From JAXHUH01 sp034211175 (GTDB taxonomy: Bacteria > Actinomycetota > Acidimicrobiia > Acidimicrobiales > CAIXPF01), in assembly GCA_034211175.1 (NCBI GenBank), contig JAXHUH010000130.1, positions 1 through 20,088 of the forward strand: 20,088 nucleotides of DNA, read 5' to 3'. The translations under genes were made by a program, and so were the position numbers. The notes under the pieces are model-generated. The model worked only from the letters and a program-made list of their open reading frames with translations, did no database searches and had not been told where the DNA came from. This document shows, in pieces, positions 7,222-13,504 of this stretch; within the stretch, counting starts at the first letter, position 1, and each line of letters opens with the position of its first letter.

Positions 7222-9197
7222 CCGCCCGAGTTCAGATCGACATCGCCGAGGCCGACGAGCTCCTCCGCCGCTACCGCGCCGCCGCCAACACACTCCGCGA
7301 CGCCTCGAGCGACCTCCGCAGCACCTGTGTGCGGTCGGGGCTCACCGACATGGTGAGCCACCCGGCGCTCCGCCAGCTGCTCCTCGACGCCGGAGCACTC
7401 GAGAACGCGGCCGCCGACCTCGACACGGACGCAAGCGACCTCGCACTGCGACTCGAGCTCATGCGGCCGTTGGCCGCGCGCGACGGCGACGACACCTCCT
7501 ACACCGGCGTCGCGATCGCCGACCTCGCCGAGAGTGTGCGCGGCGAGCCGGTCGACGAGCTCTTCGAGCTGCTCGACGGCAACGACGCGGAGGCAGCCGA
7601 GGACGCGATCGACGCGCTCGTCGCCTACGGCGCGCTCGACCCGGACATCGCCATCCGCCTCGCACTGGCCGTCGATCCGGAGGTGTTGCGGGATCGGGTC
7701 CGTGAGATCGGCGCCGAACGCAACGACCTCGCCGGCGACGAGCTCGCGGCCTACGACGAGACCACCTGGGACCCGTACGCCGCCTACTTCCGGACGCTCA
7801 GCAACGTCGATCGCGAGAGCCCCCACGGCGAGCGTGCCGAAGAGGTGCTCACCGTCGTGTTCCGACTCGACGAGCCACCGGACCCGCGCAGCTACCTCTC
7901 CGACCACCCTGCCCGCCTCCTCACCGACGCGCTCGGACTCGGCGACTGGGGCGGCTGGTTCGAGCAGCAGGTCCTTCGCTACACCGACGACCGCCACGAC
8001 GCCCACCAGCAGATCGGCGGCAAGGGCGACCCGATCGCCGCGCTCGAGCTCGCCGCCCTCGGTGGCCTGTTCGAGGACGGCACCGACACCCTCGACCTCC
8101 TCGAGTCGAAGGTGTCACCGAACGACGAGACCGACGGTCCCCTCGCCTACCTCCACCGGCTCCACGACACCCACGGGGACGGCATCGACGACCTGCTCGC
8201 CGACGGCCTCGACGGCGCCCTGCTCCCGGCCGATGACACCGCGACCCGCACGCGCCAGAAGGACCTGGTCGTCGAGATCGAACGCGACATCGCACTCGGC
8301 GAGCGCACCTACGACCTCGGCGACGGGGCGAACACGTCGATCAGCCGCGCCATCGCCACGTTCGACCCCGGCATGGACGAGATCACCGACAGTTCCCTGC
8401 GCACCGACGACGTCGCCGACATCGTCGCCACGCTCGGCACGACCCCCGAGGCGCTCAGCTACCTCTACGGCGGCGTCAACCTCGCCAACGCCCACGACGT
8501 CATGGTGCTCGCCGCCGGCGAGCCGATGGGCGCCTCCCCCGAGAGCACCGCCTTCGCCGGCGAGATCGGCAACCGCATCGACGGCTTCGGCGCCGGCCTC
8601 GACCGCCTGAACACACCGATCGACCCGTCGATGTGGGAGCAGATCGGCGGGACCATCGTGGCCGAGGCCTTCGCCTACGCGACCAACGTCGTGCCCGGGC
8701 TCGGCACCGCCTTCACCGTGGCCGAGATGGCGCTCGACCTCGACATCGTCGCCATCATCGAGGACGTCACCGTCGGCACCCTGTTCCCCGACGAAGCGCC
8801 GACGATGACGAGCGAGCAGTACGACGAGCTCGTCGCGTCCTCCGGTGAGGTCGACGACGACGGGGTCAGCGTGATCAGCAACCTCCAGGTCGCGGCGCTC
8901 AACGCCGTGCTCGAACGGGGCGGCATCGACGTGCCCGCAGCGCTCGCGCCATGGGCGGCGGACGGCGTCGTCGCGCCGCCGGTGCCCGTCGACTTCGTCG
9001 ACCCCGCAAGTGGTCGCGTCGACGAGGCGGCGTTCGCCGCGGCACGCACCGAGTTCGCCGGCGCCTACTACGACGTCTTCGGCATCGACCGTGCGACGGG
9101 CCGGATGAGCCCGGACGGCCAGCGGATCATGACCGACGGCCGACACGTCTACGGCGCCCTCGCCGACGGCCTCGGTGAACGATCCCTGACGGGCTGA
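7218..9197 (+). CDS. large protein of unknown function coupled to a WXG-like partner
   Basis: 659 residues, function not recognised. An N-terminal coiled-coil-like segment (about 8-85; IAEADELLRRYRAAANTL, ALENAAADLDTDASDLALRLELM) again resembles ESX/WXG-type helices. The middle (about 95-470) is acidic and helical with repeated Leu-Ala runs and several aromatic DPYAAYF- and LGDWGGWF-type motifs. Residues 477-523 form a hydrophobic helical hairpin, GTIVAEAFAYATNVVPGLG followed by TAFTVAEMALDLDIVAII, which could contact membrane. The C-terminal part is soluble. No signal peptide, toxin catalytic motif or polymorphic-toxin repeat is apparent. The overall architecture is reminiscent of actinobacterial proteins annotated with DUF6571, but that needs a profile search. 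The four-base GTGA overlap with the small helical gene indicates a dedicated pair; no type VII secretion genes are in the window. Confidence 0.85.
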   Translation: MTARVQIDIAEADELLRRYRAAANTLRDASSDLRSTCVRSGLTDMVSHPALRQLLLDAGALENAAADLDTDASDLALRLELMRPLAARDGDDTSYTGVAIADLAESVRGEPVDELFELLDGNDAEAAEDAIDALVAYGALDPDIAIRLALAVDPEVLRDRVREIGAERNDLAGDELAAYDETTWDPYAAYFRTLSNVDRESPHGERAEEVLTVVFRLDEPPDPRSYLSDHPARLLTDALGLGDWGGWFEQQVLRYTDDRHDAHQQIGGKGDPIAALELAALGGLFEDGTDTLDLLESKVSPNDETDGPLAYLHRLHDTHGDGIDDLLADGLDGALLPADDTATRTRQKDLVVEIERDIALGERTYDLGDGANTSISRAIATFDPGMDEITDSSLRTDDVADIVATLGTTPEALSYLYGGVNLANAHDVMVLAAGEPMGASPESTAFAGEIGNRIDGFGAGLDRLNTPIDPSMWEQIGGTIVAEAFAYATNVVPGLGTAFTVAEMALDLDIVAIIEDVTVGTLFPDEAPTMTSEQYDELVASSGEVDDDGVSVISNLQVAALNAVLERGGIDVPAALAPWAADGVVAPPVPVDFVDPASGRVDEAAFAAARTEFAGAYYDVFGIDRATGRMSPDGQRIMTDGRHVYGALADGLGERSLTG

Positions 9198-9304
9198 GGG
9201 ACGATGACCAGGTCCATCGACCCGGTCCGTGGGCCCTTTATCACACCCTGTGACACTTGACCAGAGGTGATGACACATATCCCCGACCGAACCGGGGTAT
9301 GTTT
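9198..9304. promoter_or_regulatory. regulatory-looking region before the RNA candidate
   Basis: No protein gene lies here. An everted repeat TCACA-CCC-TGTGA (9241-9253) is followed by TTGACC (9257-9262). A 9-bp stem with one bulge pairs CATA(T)CCCCG (9276-9285) with CGGGGTATG (9293-9301). The right arm contains a -10 candidate, TATGTT (9298-9303), whose expected transcription start would fall about 9309-9310, at the start of the RNA candidate. The hairpin could be an operator for that promoter or a terminator for the upstream gene pair. Confidence 0.4.
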
Positions 9305-9411
9305 CTCCGTGGCTACCCAGGTAGGGCGACGAGACACTCCCGGGAAACCGAGAGCGAACGGTGAGCCTGCGGGCTTCACCCATGCGGTTCGAATCCGCTC
9401 TTAGCCACGAG
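9305..9411 (+). ncRNA. candidate structured RNA with a tRNA-like T-arm
   Basis: The segment folds into a closed multi-branch structure. A long closing stem pairs CTC(C)GTGGCTA (9305-9315) with TAGCCACGAG (9402-9411). Inside are CCC-AGGTA-GGG (9316-9326); a GNRA-capped hairpin at 9337-9354 (CTC.CGG-GAAA-CCG.GAG); a hairpin at 9360-9380 (GGTGAGCC / GGC-T-TCACC, loop TGCG) resembling a class II variable arm; and GCGG-TTCGAAT-CCGC (9384-9398), a textbook tRNA T-arm. I cannot fold a seven-base anticodon loop or D-arm. Two bases separate the T-stem from the acceptor-like strand, and no encoded CCA follows. It is therefore not a normal tRNA; a degenerate tRNA, a tRNA-like element or a new small RNA are the options. 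Confidence 0.4.
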
Positions 9412-9478
9412 CTGGCCCTCCGTGTGCTCGGCCCCTGCGGGGCCTCGCACCGGAGGGGCGCAATGCCTTCCGCTCCGC
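9407..9478 (+). repeat. hairpin repeat, copy 1
   Basis: The copy begins ACGAGCTGGCCCTCCGTGTG, continues CTCGGCC, and ends CGCAATGCCTTCCGCTCCGC; both ends recur in copy 2, with one base changed in the right end. Its middle is a nested hairpin: CCCTCCG (9416-9422) with CGGAGGG (9451-9457), GTGC with GCAC, and GGCCCC with GGGGCC around loop TGC. It starts inside the 3' strand of the RNA candidate's closing stem. It may act as a terminator for plus-strand transcription or be a mobile palindromic (REP-like) element. Confidence 0.6.
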
Positions 9479-9548
9479 CAAGGCCGGAGGCCCGGCGGGC
9501 CCTTGGCATGGGTCTCGAAGCTCGTCAGAGCTGGGCAACTCTCGGCGG

Positions 9549-9616
9549 ACGAGCTGGCCCTCCGTGTGCTCGGCCTTCCGCCTCGGACGGGAGGGCCGCA
9601 ATGTCTTCCGCTCCGC
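9549..9616 (+). repeat. hairpin repeat, copy 2
   Basis: Copy 2 starts 142 bases after copy 1 with the same ACGAGCTGGCCCTCCGTGTG opening and ends CGCAATGTCTTCCGCTCCGC. Its stem is GGCCCTCCGT (9556-9565) with ACGGGAGGGCC (9587-9597), with one bulge. The loop differs from copy 1 but the stem is preserved, which suggests the structure matters. The element lies 18 bases from the stop of the minus-strand synthetase gene, so it may also terminate that operon. Confidence 0.55.
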
Positions 9617-9633
9617 TCGGGGGCCCGTCGTCC

Positions 9634-10641
9634 TCAGGGGAGGTCGACCATGTGGGTGAGGAGCTTGCCGGTGTCGACGAGGGTGACGGGGACCCCGGTG
9701 CGGCGTTCGACCTCGGCGATCAGGGTGCGGACCGGCGCCGTCAGCTCGTCACGGTGGCGGGCGCCGGTGACGTTGGGGTCTACGTGGTCGCAGAAGGTGA
9801 GGGCGATCTGGGTGGGGCCGTTCACCGTGCACGCGAAGTCGAGCAGGTCCCAGTCGATGGCCGACGCCTTGCGGCGCGGGCGGCCCGTCACGACGCCGTA
9901 CTCGGCGATCCCCCGTGCCTCCGCCTCGGCATGGCTCATCTCGTACGGCAGCGGGCCGGTCCCGACCCTCGTCGGGAGCGCCTTCACCACGAGCACGACC
10001 TCGCTCAGCAGCTGCCAGTTGAGGCCGACATCGTCCAACGCCGCCGCGGTCGTGCAGTTGTCCGACGTCGTGCACGGGTAGTCGTCGCTCAGCGCCAGCG
10101 AGAGCTGGGTGCCCTGTGAGCCCTCCACCAGCACCGTCGACGTCCGGGCGACCCGGTTGGCCAGCTCCACCACGTCTCCCACGTACGGCTCCAGCTCCGG
10201 GACGTCACGGGCCTGGCGGGCCCGCCGCAGCGCGAACGACGCCCGCGCGTGGCCGTTGCCCGTCACCGTCGAACCGACGACCGAGACCAGGTGCGAGTCG
10301 TCGGCCTCCGCGGCGATGTGGTGCGGCTCGATCACCGCACACCGGCGATCGACGACCGCCCGGCCCTCGAGGCCGTAGCCGGCCACCTCGTCGGCGAACA
10401 CCACCGGGTCGACGAGCACACCGGAGCCGACCGCAACGGTCGTCCCGGGATGCAGCCAACCGGTCGGCAGCTGGCGCGCCCGGACCTCCCTTCCGTCGTC
10501 GAGGTGCACGCTCGCGCCGGCGTTGGTGCCGACGCCGGCCCGCACCGCCAGCGGCACCTCCAGACGGCGAGCGAGATGCGCGCACGTCTTGCCCTTCCCC
10601 GAATCGCCCCACAAGGCGTCCACGATCACGATCGCTCCCAC
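9634..10641 (-). CDS. short adenylosuccinate-synthetase-like protein lacking the catalytic His
   Basis: 335 residues from a GTG at 10641, with ribosome site GGGAGAGG; this is close to archaeal PurA length (about 340) and shorter than the usual bacterial 430. Recognisable PurA signatures are WGDSGKGK (11-18), VGTNAGAS (37-44), EGSQGTQL (173-180), a TSDNCTTA stretch (192-199), TRVGTGPLPYEM (224-235) and VVTGRPRRKASAIDW (250-264). PurA joins IMP and aspartate using GTP. Here the catalytic Asp13 is kept, but the next Glu is Ser and the catalytic His of the NAGHT motif is Ala (A43); the usual GW after RPRR is also changed. The gene overlaps the upstream TrmB-type regulator by 16 bases. A paralogue with altered substrate or lost activity is likely, so I give no purA symbol. 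It is not an obvious PurZ, since the residue expected to change there (Asp13) is retained. Confidence 0.85.
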   Translation of the reverse strand: MGAIVIVDALWGDSGKGKTCAHLARRLEVPLAVRAGVGTNAGASVHLDDGREVRARQLPTGWLHPGTTVAVGSGVLVDPVVFADEVAGYGLEGRAVVDRRCAVIEPHHIAAEADDSHLVSVVGSTVTGNGHARASFALRRARQARDVPELEPYVGDVVELANRVARTSTVLVEGSQGTQLSLALSDDYPCTTSDNCTTAAALDDVGLNWQLLSEVVLVVKALPTRVGTGPLPYEMSHAEAEARGIAEYGVVTGRPRRKASAIDWDLLDFACTVNGPTQIALTFCDHVDPNVTGARHRDELTAPVRTLIAEVERRTGVPVTLVDTGKLLTHMVDLP

Positions 10642-11486
10642 GTGCCCTCTCCCTCGTCGTCGTCCGAGTCCCCGGCATCGAGGCCGGCGATCAGCGTCCG
10701 GAGCCGCTCGGCGACCTCGGCCGGCAGCAGCCGGGCCCGCAGCTCCACGAGGTGCGGCCCGAACCGGTCCTCGAGCTCCGAGCCGAGCTCGTCGTAGATG
10801 GCGGCGAGGTAGGCCTCGTCGCGCAGCAGCTTCTCGACGACGGTCACCAGCGTCGGCTGGTCGGTGTAGACCGCCGTCGCGTCCGGGCCGAGCGTCCCGA
10901 CCAGCGCCCGCGACCGGTCGACCGACACGATGACGATCCGCTCGGACACCGTCCGCTCCGCCGGCTCGTGCTCGAAGACCGTCGCCCCCTCGACCGCGAC
11001 CGGGCCGAACGCGTTGACCACGACCTCCCGACCGGCGCCGACCGCGTCGTCGAGCGCACCGGCCAACAGGTCGAGGTCCTCCGCCCACGCCGAGCACGCG
11101 ACCCGGTCGGTGGCCGACGACACCATCGTCGCCACCCGCACCAGGACCGCGTCCCGCCCCTCGATCGTCCACAGCGCCGGCAGGGCGGGACCGCGGTCGA
11201 GCGACCGCAACGACTCCTCGAGCCGGTCACAACGCGCCTCGGCCTCGGCCCGCATGCGCCCGACGACGTCGGCCGGCGGCACCGCGACGTAGCGCGCCGG
11301 CGACTCCCCCACGACCTGCGCGGCCCCCTTCTCGGCCAACGCCGAGAGCGCCGAGTACGTGTTCGCCCGCTGCAGGCCGGCGCCCTTCGCCACTTCGTAG
11401 CCGGTGGCCATCGGCTGGCGGAGGAGCGCCACGTAGGTCCGCGCCTCCTGGCTCGTGAAGCCGGACGCGACCAGGTCATCGATCAC
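10626..11486 (-). CDS. TrmB-type transcriptional regulator
   Basis: 286 residues from a GTG at 11486. The N-terminal winged helix (about 1-75) has the TrmB pattern: MIDDLVASGFTSQEARTYVALL, then GYEVAKGAGLQRANTYSALSALAEKG and a wing ending PARYVAVPP. A coiled coil (about 76-95) leads to an effector domain (about 100-250) with the PLD-like layout of TrmB sugar regulators: WTIEGRDAVLVRVATMVSS, then ACSAWAEDLDLL. The tail is acidic. The start is chosen because it gives the family N-terminus and lies eight bases after a -10, so it is probably leaderless; longer in-frame extensions run through promoter sequence. It overlaps the synthetase-like gene it precedes, so it probably controls that gene and itself. 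Confidence 0.88.
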   Translation of the reverse strand: MIDDLVASGFTSQEARTYVALLRQPMATGYEVAKGAGLQRANTYSALSALAEKGAAQVVGESPARYVAVPPADVVGRMRAEAEARCDRLEESLRSLDRGPALPALWTIEGRDAVLVRVATMVSSATDRVACSAWAEDLDLLAGALDDAVGAGREVVVNAFGPVAVEGATVFEHEPAERTVSERIVIVSVDRSRALVGTLGPDATAVYTDQPTLVTVVEKLLRDEAYLAAIYDELGSELEDRFGPHLVELRARLLPAEVAERLRTLIAGLDAGDSDDDEGEGTWERS

Positions 11487-11494
11487 GTGGCGTG

Positions 11495-11529
11495 ACCGTA
11501 CGACATGCGTAGTAGCCACCACAACTACG
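11495..11529 (-). promoter_or_regulatory. promoter and operator of the TrmB-like/synthetase operon
   Basis: On the minus strand TTGTGG (11524-11519), an 18-base spacer and TACGGT (11500-11495) form a promoter ending eight bases before the GTG at 11486. An inverted repeat CGTAGT (11508-11513) and ACTACG (11524-11529), with a 10-base gap, brackets and overlaps the -35, the usual place for an autorepressor. The region also carries the 15-base motif shared with the P450 promoter at 13449-13463. Confidence 0.5.
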
Positions 11530-11676
11530 TTTGCACGAGGCCGCGCCCGACAGGCGTCGGAGCATGCGAGGCCGCAGGCCGCGGCCCGTCGGGTCAGGTC
11601 GCGGGCTGCCCGGTGACGAAGACGACCGCGGCGAGTGTCGCCACGATCGAGGCGACGTTCACGGCGATGATCCGGG

Positions 11677-12057
11677 TCAGCTGACGAACAGGCAGAACGG
11701 GTGGCCGGCGGGGTCGAGGAGGACTCGCACCCGCTCCTGGGGTTGGTGGTCGGCGAGGCGGGCGCCGCACGACACCGCATGGGCGACTGCGACGTCGAGG
11801 TCGTCGACCAGCAGGTCGAGGTGGGTCATCTTGTCCTGGCCGCCCGAGCGCTCCGGCCAGGTCGGCGGGCGGTAGCCGGGCTCCGCCTGGAACGACAGAC
11901 CAACACCGCCGCCCGGGTCACGCATCAGCACCCAGTCGGGCTCGGACGTCGTCACTTCCCAGCCGAGGAGGCGACCGTAGAAGCCGGCCAGCTCGTGGGC
12001 GTCGGCGCAGTCGACGCACACCGTCGCCAGCCGGACGGGCCACTTCGTGTCGGTCAT
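11677..12057 (-). CDS. small VOC-family (glyoxalase-like) protein
   Basis: A 126-residue single-module-pair VOC protein. The first module begins VRLATVCVDCADAHELAGFYGRLLGWEV; the second begins MTHLDLLVDDLDVAVAHAV and ends LLDPAGHPFCLFVS. The HLDLLVDD and DPAGHPFCL motifs are typical of the large group of glyoxalase-like proteins with no fixed function. The first-module His ligand is absent (TVCVD), so a metal-dependent reaction is doubtful and a binding or resistance role is possible. The start is the ATG at 12057, five bases after GGGGGAG-CCGTG; a GTG one codon upstream is too close to that site. It lies downstream of the P450 on the same strand with a 95-base gap. Confidence 0.82.
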   Translation of the reverse strand: MTDTKWPVRLATVCVDCADAHELAGFYGRLLGWEVTTSEPDWVLMRDPGGGVGLSFQAEPGYRPPTWPERSGGQDKMTHLDLLVDDLDVAVAHAVSCGARLADHQPQERVRVLLDPAGHPFCLFVS

Positions 12058-12152
12058 CACGGCTCCCCCGGTCCGCGGCGACGGGTCCTCACGGCATACC
12101 CCCGATCGGTCGGCCGGTCACTCCCCGGCACCCCAGCCCGGGCGCGCGACGC

Positions 12153-13364
12153 TCAGGACGCGGTGTGCAGGGCCAGCGGGGCGCGGGTCGGGCCGTGGAC
12201 CGGGAACGGGGCCCACTCGAGGTCGCCGGTCAGCTCGAACGACGAGGTCGCCGCCAGCACCCGCTCGATCAGGAGCTGCATCTGCCGGCGCCCCGGGTGG
12301 GACCCCGGGCAGACGTGGGTGCCGTGGCCGAACGCCAGGTGGTGGCCGCCGCGGCCCAGCCGGAGCTCGTCGGGGTCGTCGAACACCGCCGGATCCCGGT
12401 TCGCCGCGGTGTAGGACACCGTCACCAGCTCGCCGGGAGCGAGCGTCTCACCGCCGACCTCGACCTCGGCGACCACCGTGCGGGCGAACCCCTGGTTCGG
12501 GGTGTGCAGCCGCAGCAGCTCCTCCACCGCGGCCGGCACGAGCGACACGTCGGCCCGCAGCCGGTCCTGCAACGCCCGGTCCCGGGCGAGGTGCACGAGG
12601 CCGTTGGCCATCACCAGCGCCGGTGCGCCGTGGCCGGCGACGAGCACCTGGCGCAGCGAGCCGGCGACGACCTCGTCGTCGATCCGCTCGCCGCCGACCT
12701 CCAGGTCGAACAGCGCACTCACCAGGTCCTCCGCCGGGTCGAGCGGCCGGCGGCGGCGCTCGATCACGATCCGGCGGGCCAGGTCGTAGAGGACCCGGTT
12801 CTCCTCCTCGACCTGCGCGGCGTCGAACGCGAACTGGGCACGCTCGAACGCCGCCGCATGGCGGCTGACGTCGGCGGACAGCTCCGCCGGCACGTTGAGG
12901 AGCGCGCTCAGCGTCCGGGCGGCCAGCGGCGAGGCCAGGTCGTCGAAGCCGCACGCACGGCCCGCGAGCACGGCGTCGGCGACCAGCTCCGCCACGGTCG
13001 CCGCCATCACCGGCTCCAGTCGGGCCAGGCGGTCCTTGCGGAAGACCGGGTTCATCGCCCGCCGGTACGTCGTGTGCTCCGGCGGGTCGTGGTGCAGGGG
13101 CGGACGGCGGCCCGACGCCGGGTTGCGGGGCACGACGATGCCGAACCGGCTCGTGAACAGCTGTGGGTTGGTCACCGCCCACTCGACGTCCTCGTAGCGG
13201 GTCAGCGCCCAGAAGCCGCCGAACGAGCGGCTGTGGGCGACCGGGCACCGGGCTCGCAGGTCCCGGTACATCGCATGCGGGTCGGCGAGCACCTCGGGCG
13301 AGAGCGGATCGAAGTCGTCGCGCCCGGGCGCGCCCGGCACCGTCCCGTGGTCGGTGTCGCTCAT
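12153..13364 (-). CDS. cytochrome P450 lacking the I-helix acid-alcohol pair
   Basis: A 403-residue soluble bacterial P450. The heme-ligand loop is FGHGTHVCPG (345-354, C352), the K-helix ExxR is E282-R285, and PPLHHDPPEHTTYRR marks the C-helix. The I-helix reads LVAGHGAPAL (241-250), where most P450s have A-G-x-[D/E]-T; the acidic residue is G246 and the Thr is A247. Oxygen activation in this family normally uses that pair, so activity may rely on substrate groups or on peroxide. Ribosome site GGAGGGG precedes the ATG. The nearest relative in the window is the second P450 at 14647, which shares the SFGGFWAL/AFGGFWAL, GRRPPLH and G-x-x-A-P features. A redox partner is not encoded nearby. Confidence 0.92.
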   Translation of the reverse strand: MSDTDHGTVPGAPGRDDFDPLSPEVLADPHAMYRDLRARCPVAHSRSFGGFWALTRYEDVEWAVTNPQLFTSRFGIVVPRNPASGRRPPLHHDPPEHTTYRRAMNPVFRKDRLARLEPVMAATVAELVADAVLAGRACGFDDLASPLAARTLSALLNVPAELSADVSRHAAAFERAQFAFDAAQVEEENRVLYDLARRIVIERRRRPLDPAEDLVSALFDLEVGGERIDDEVVAGSLRQVLVAGHGAPALVMANGLVHLARDRALQDRLRADVSLVPAAVEELLRLHTPNQGFARTVVAEVEVGGETLAPGELVTVSYTAANRDPAVFDDPDELRLGRGGHHLAFGHGTHVCPGSHPGRRQMQLLIERVLAATSSFELTGDLEWAPFPVHGPTRAPLALHTAS

Positions 13365-13433
13365 CGATCCCCTCCGTTGCGGCCGGCCCGAACGCCACGT
13401 GCCCCACCCCTACGGGCCGGGAGATCACATGAC

Positions 13434-13463
13434 AGTTCTAAGAACTACGACCATACGACATGC
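13434..13463 (-). promoter_or_regulatory. promoter with palindromic operator for the minus-strand P450
   Basis: A perfect palindrome AGTTCT-A-AGAACT (13434-13446) sits just after a -10 candidate TATGGT (13455-13450), so the likely transcription start is inside it, as expected for a repressor site. TCGACC (13480-13475) is a weak -35 with 19-base spacing. The -10 lies in the motif GCATGTCGTATGGTC (minus strand, 13463-13449), which matches 14 of 15 bases with the TrmB-operon promoter. Confidence 0.45.
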
Positions 13464-13504
13464 AACACGTTGTCGGTCGACCGGTGCCGAGCGGCCGCCG
13501 GGGC

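Noticed and set aside
9309..9408. Selenocysteine or serine/leucine tRNA
   Set aside because: The T-arm and variable-arm-like hairpin fit, but no D-arm or seven-base anticodon loop folds, and two unpaired bases separate T-stem and acceptor strand.
9305..9411. c-di-AMP (ydaO-type) riboswitch
   Set aside because: GGGAAACC and CGAATCCG pieces look faintly similar, but the overall order does not match and no plus-strand gene follows for it to control.
8115..9509. 464-codon minus-strand ORF opposite the 659-residue protein
   Set aside because: The plus frame is supported by the GTGA overlap and by sensible helical protein composition; the minus frame has neither start signal nor domain.
9407..9616. 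CRISPR array
   Set aside because: Only two copies, each itself a large hairpin, with no regular spacer unit and no cas genes.
9634..10641. PurZ of the 2-aminoadenine (Z-genome) pathway
   Set aside because: Length fits, but Asp13 is retained while the His is lost, which is not the PurZ pattern as I know it; no phage genes or dATP-processing partners are nearby.
10642..11172. Upstream in-frame extension of the synthetase-like protein to 512 residues
   Set aside because: The extra 177 residues are Gly/Arg-rich and antisense-like within the regulator gene; homology begins exactly at the GTG at 10641, which has a ribosome site.
11594..11662. 22-codon minus-strand ORF encoding a hydrophobic peptide (MNVASIVATLAAVVFVTGQPAT)
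   Set aside because: It resembles a membrane segment but has no clear ribosome site and is too short to support alone; it may be the decayed end of a membrane protein gene.
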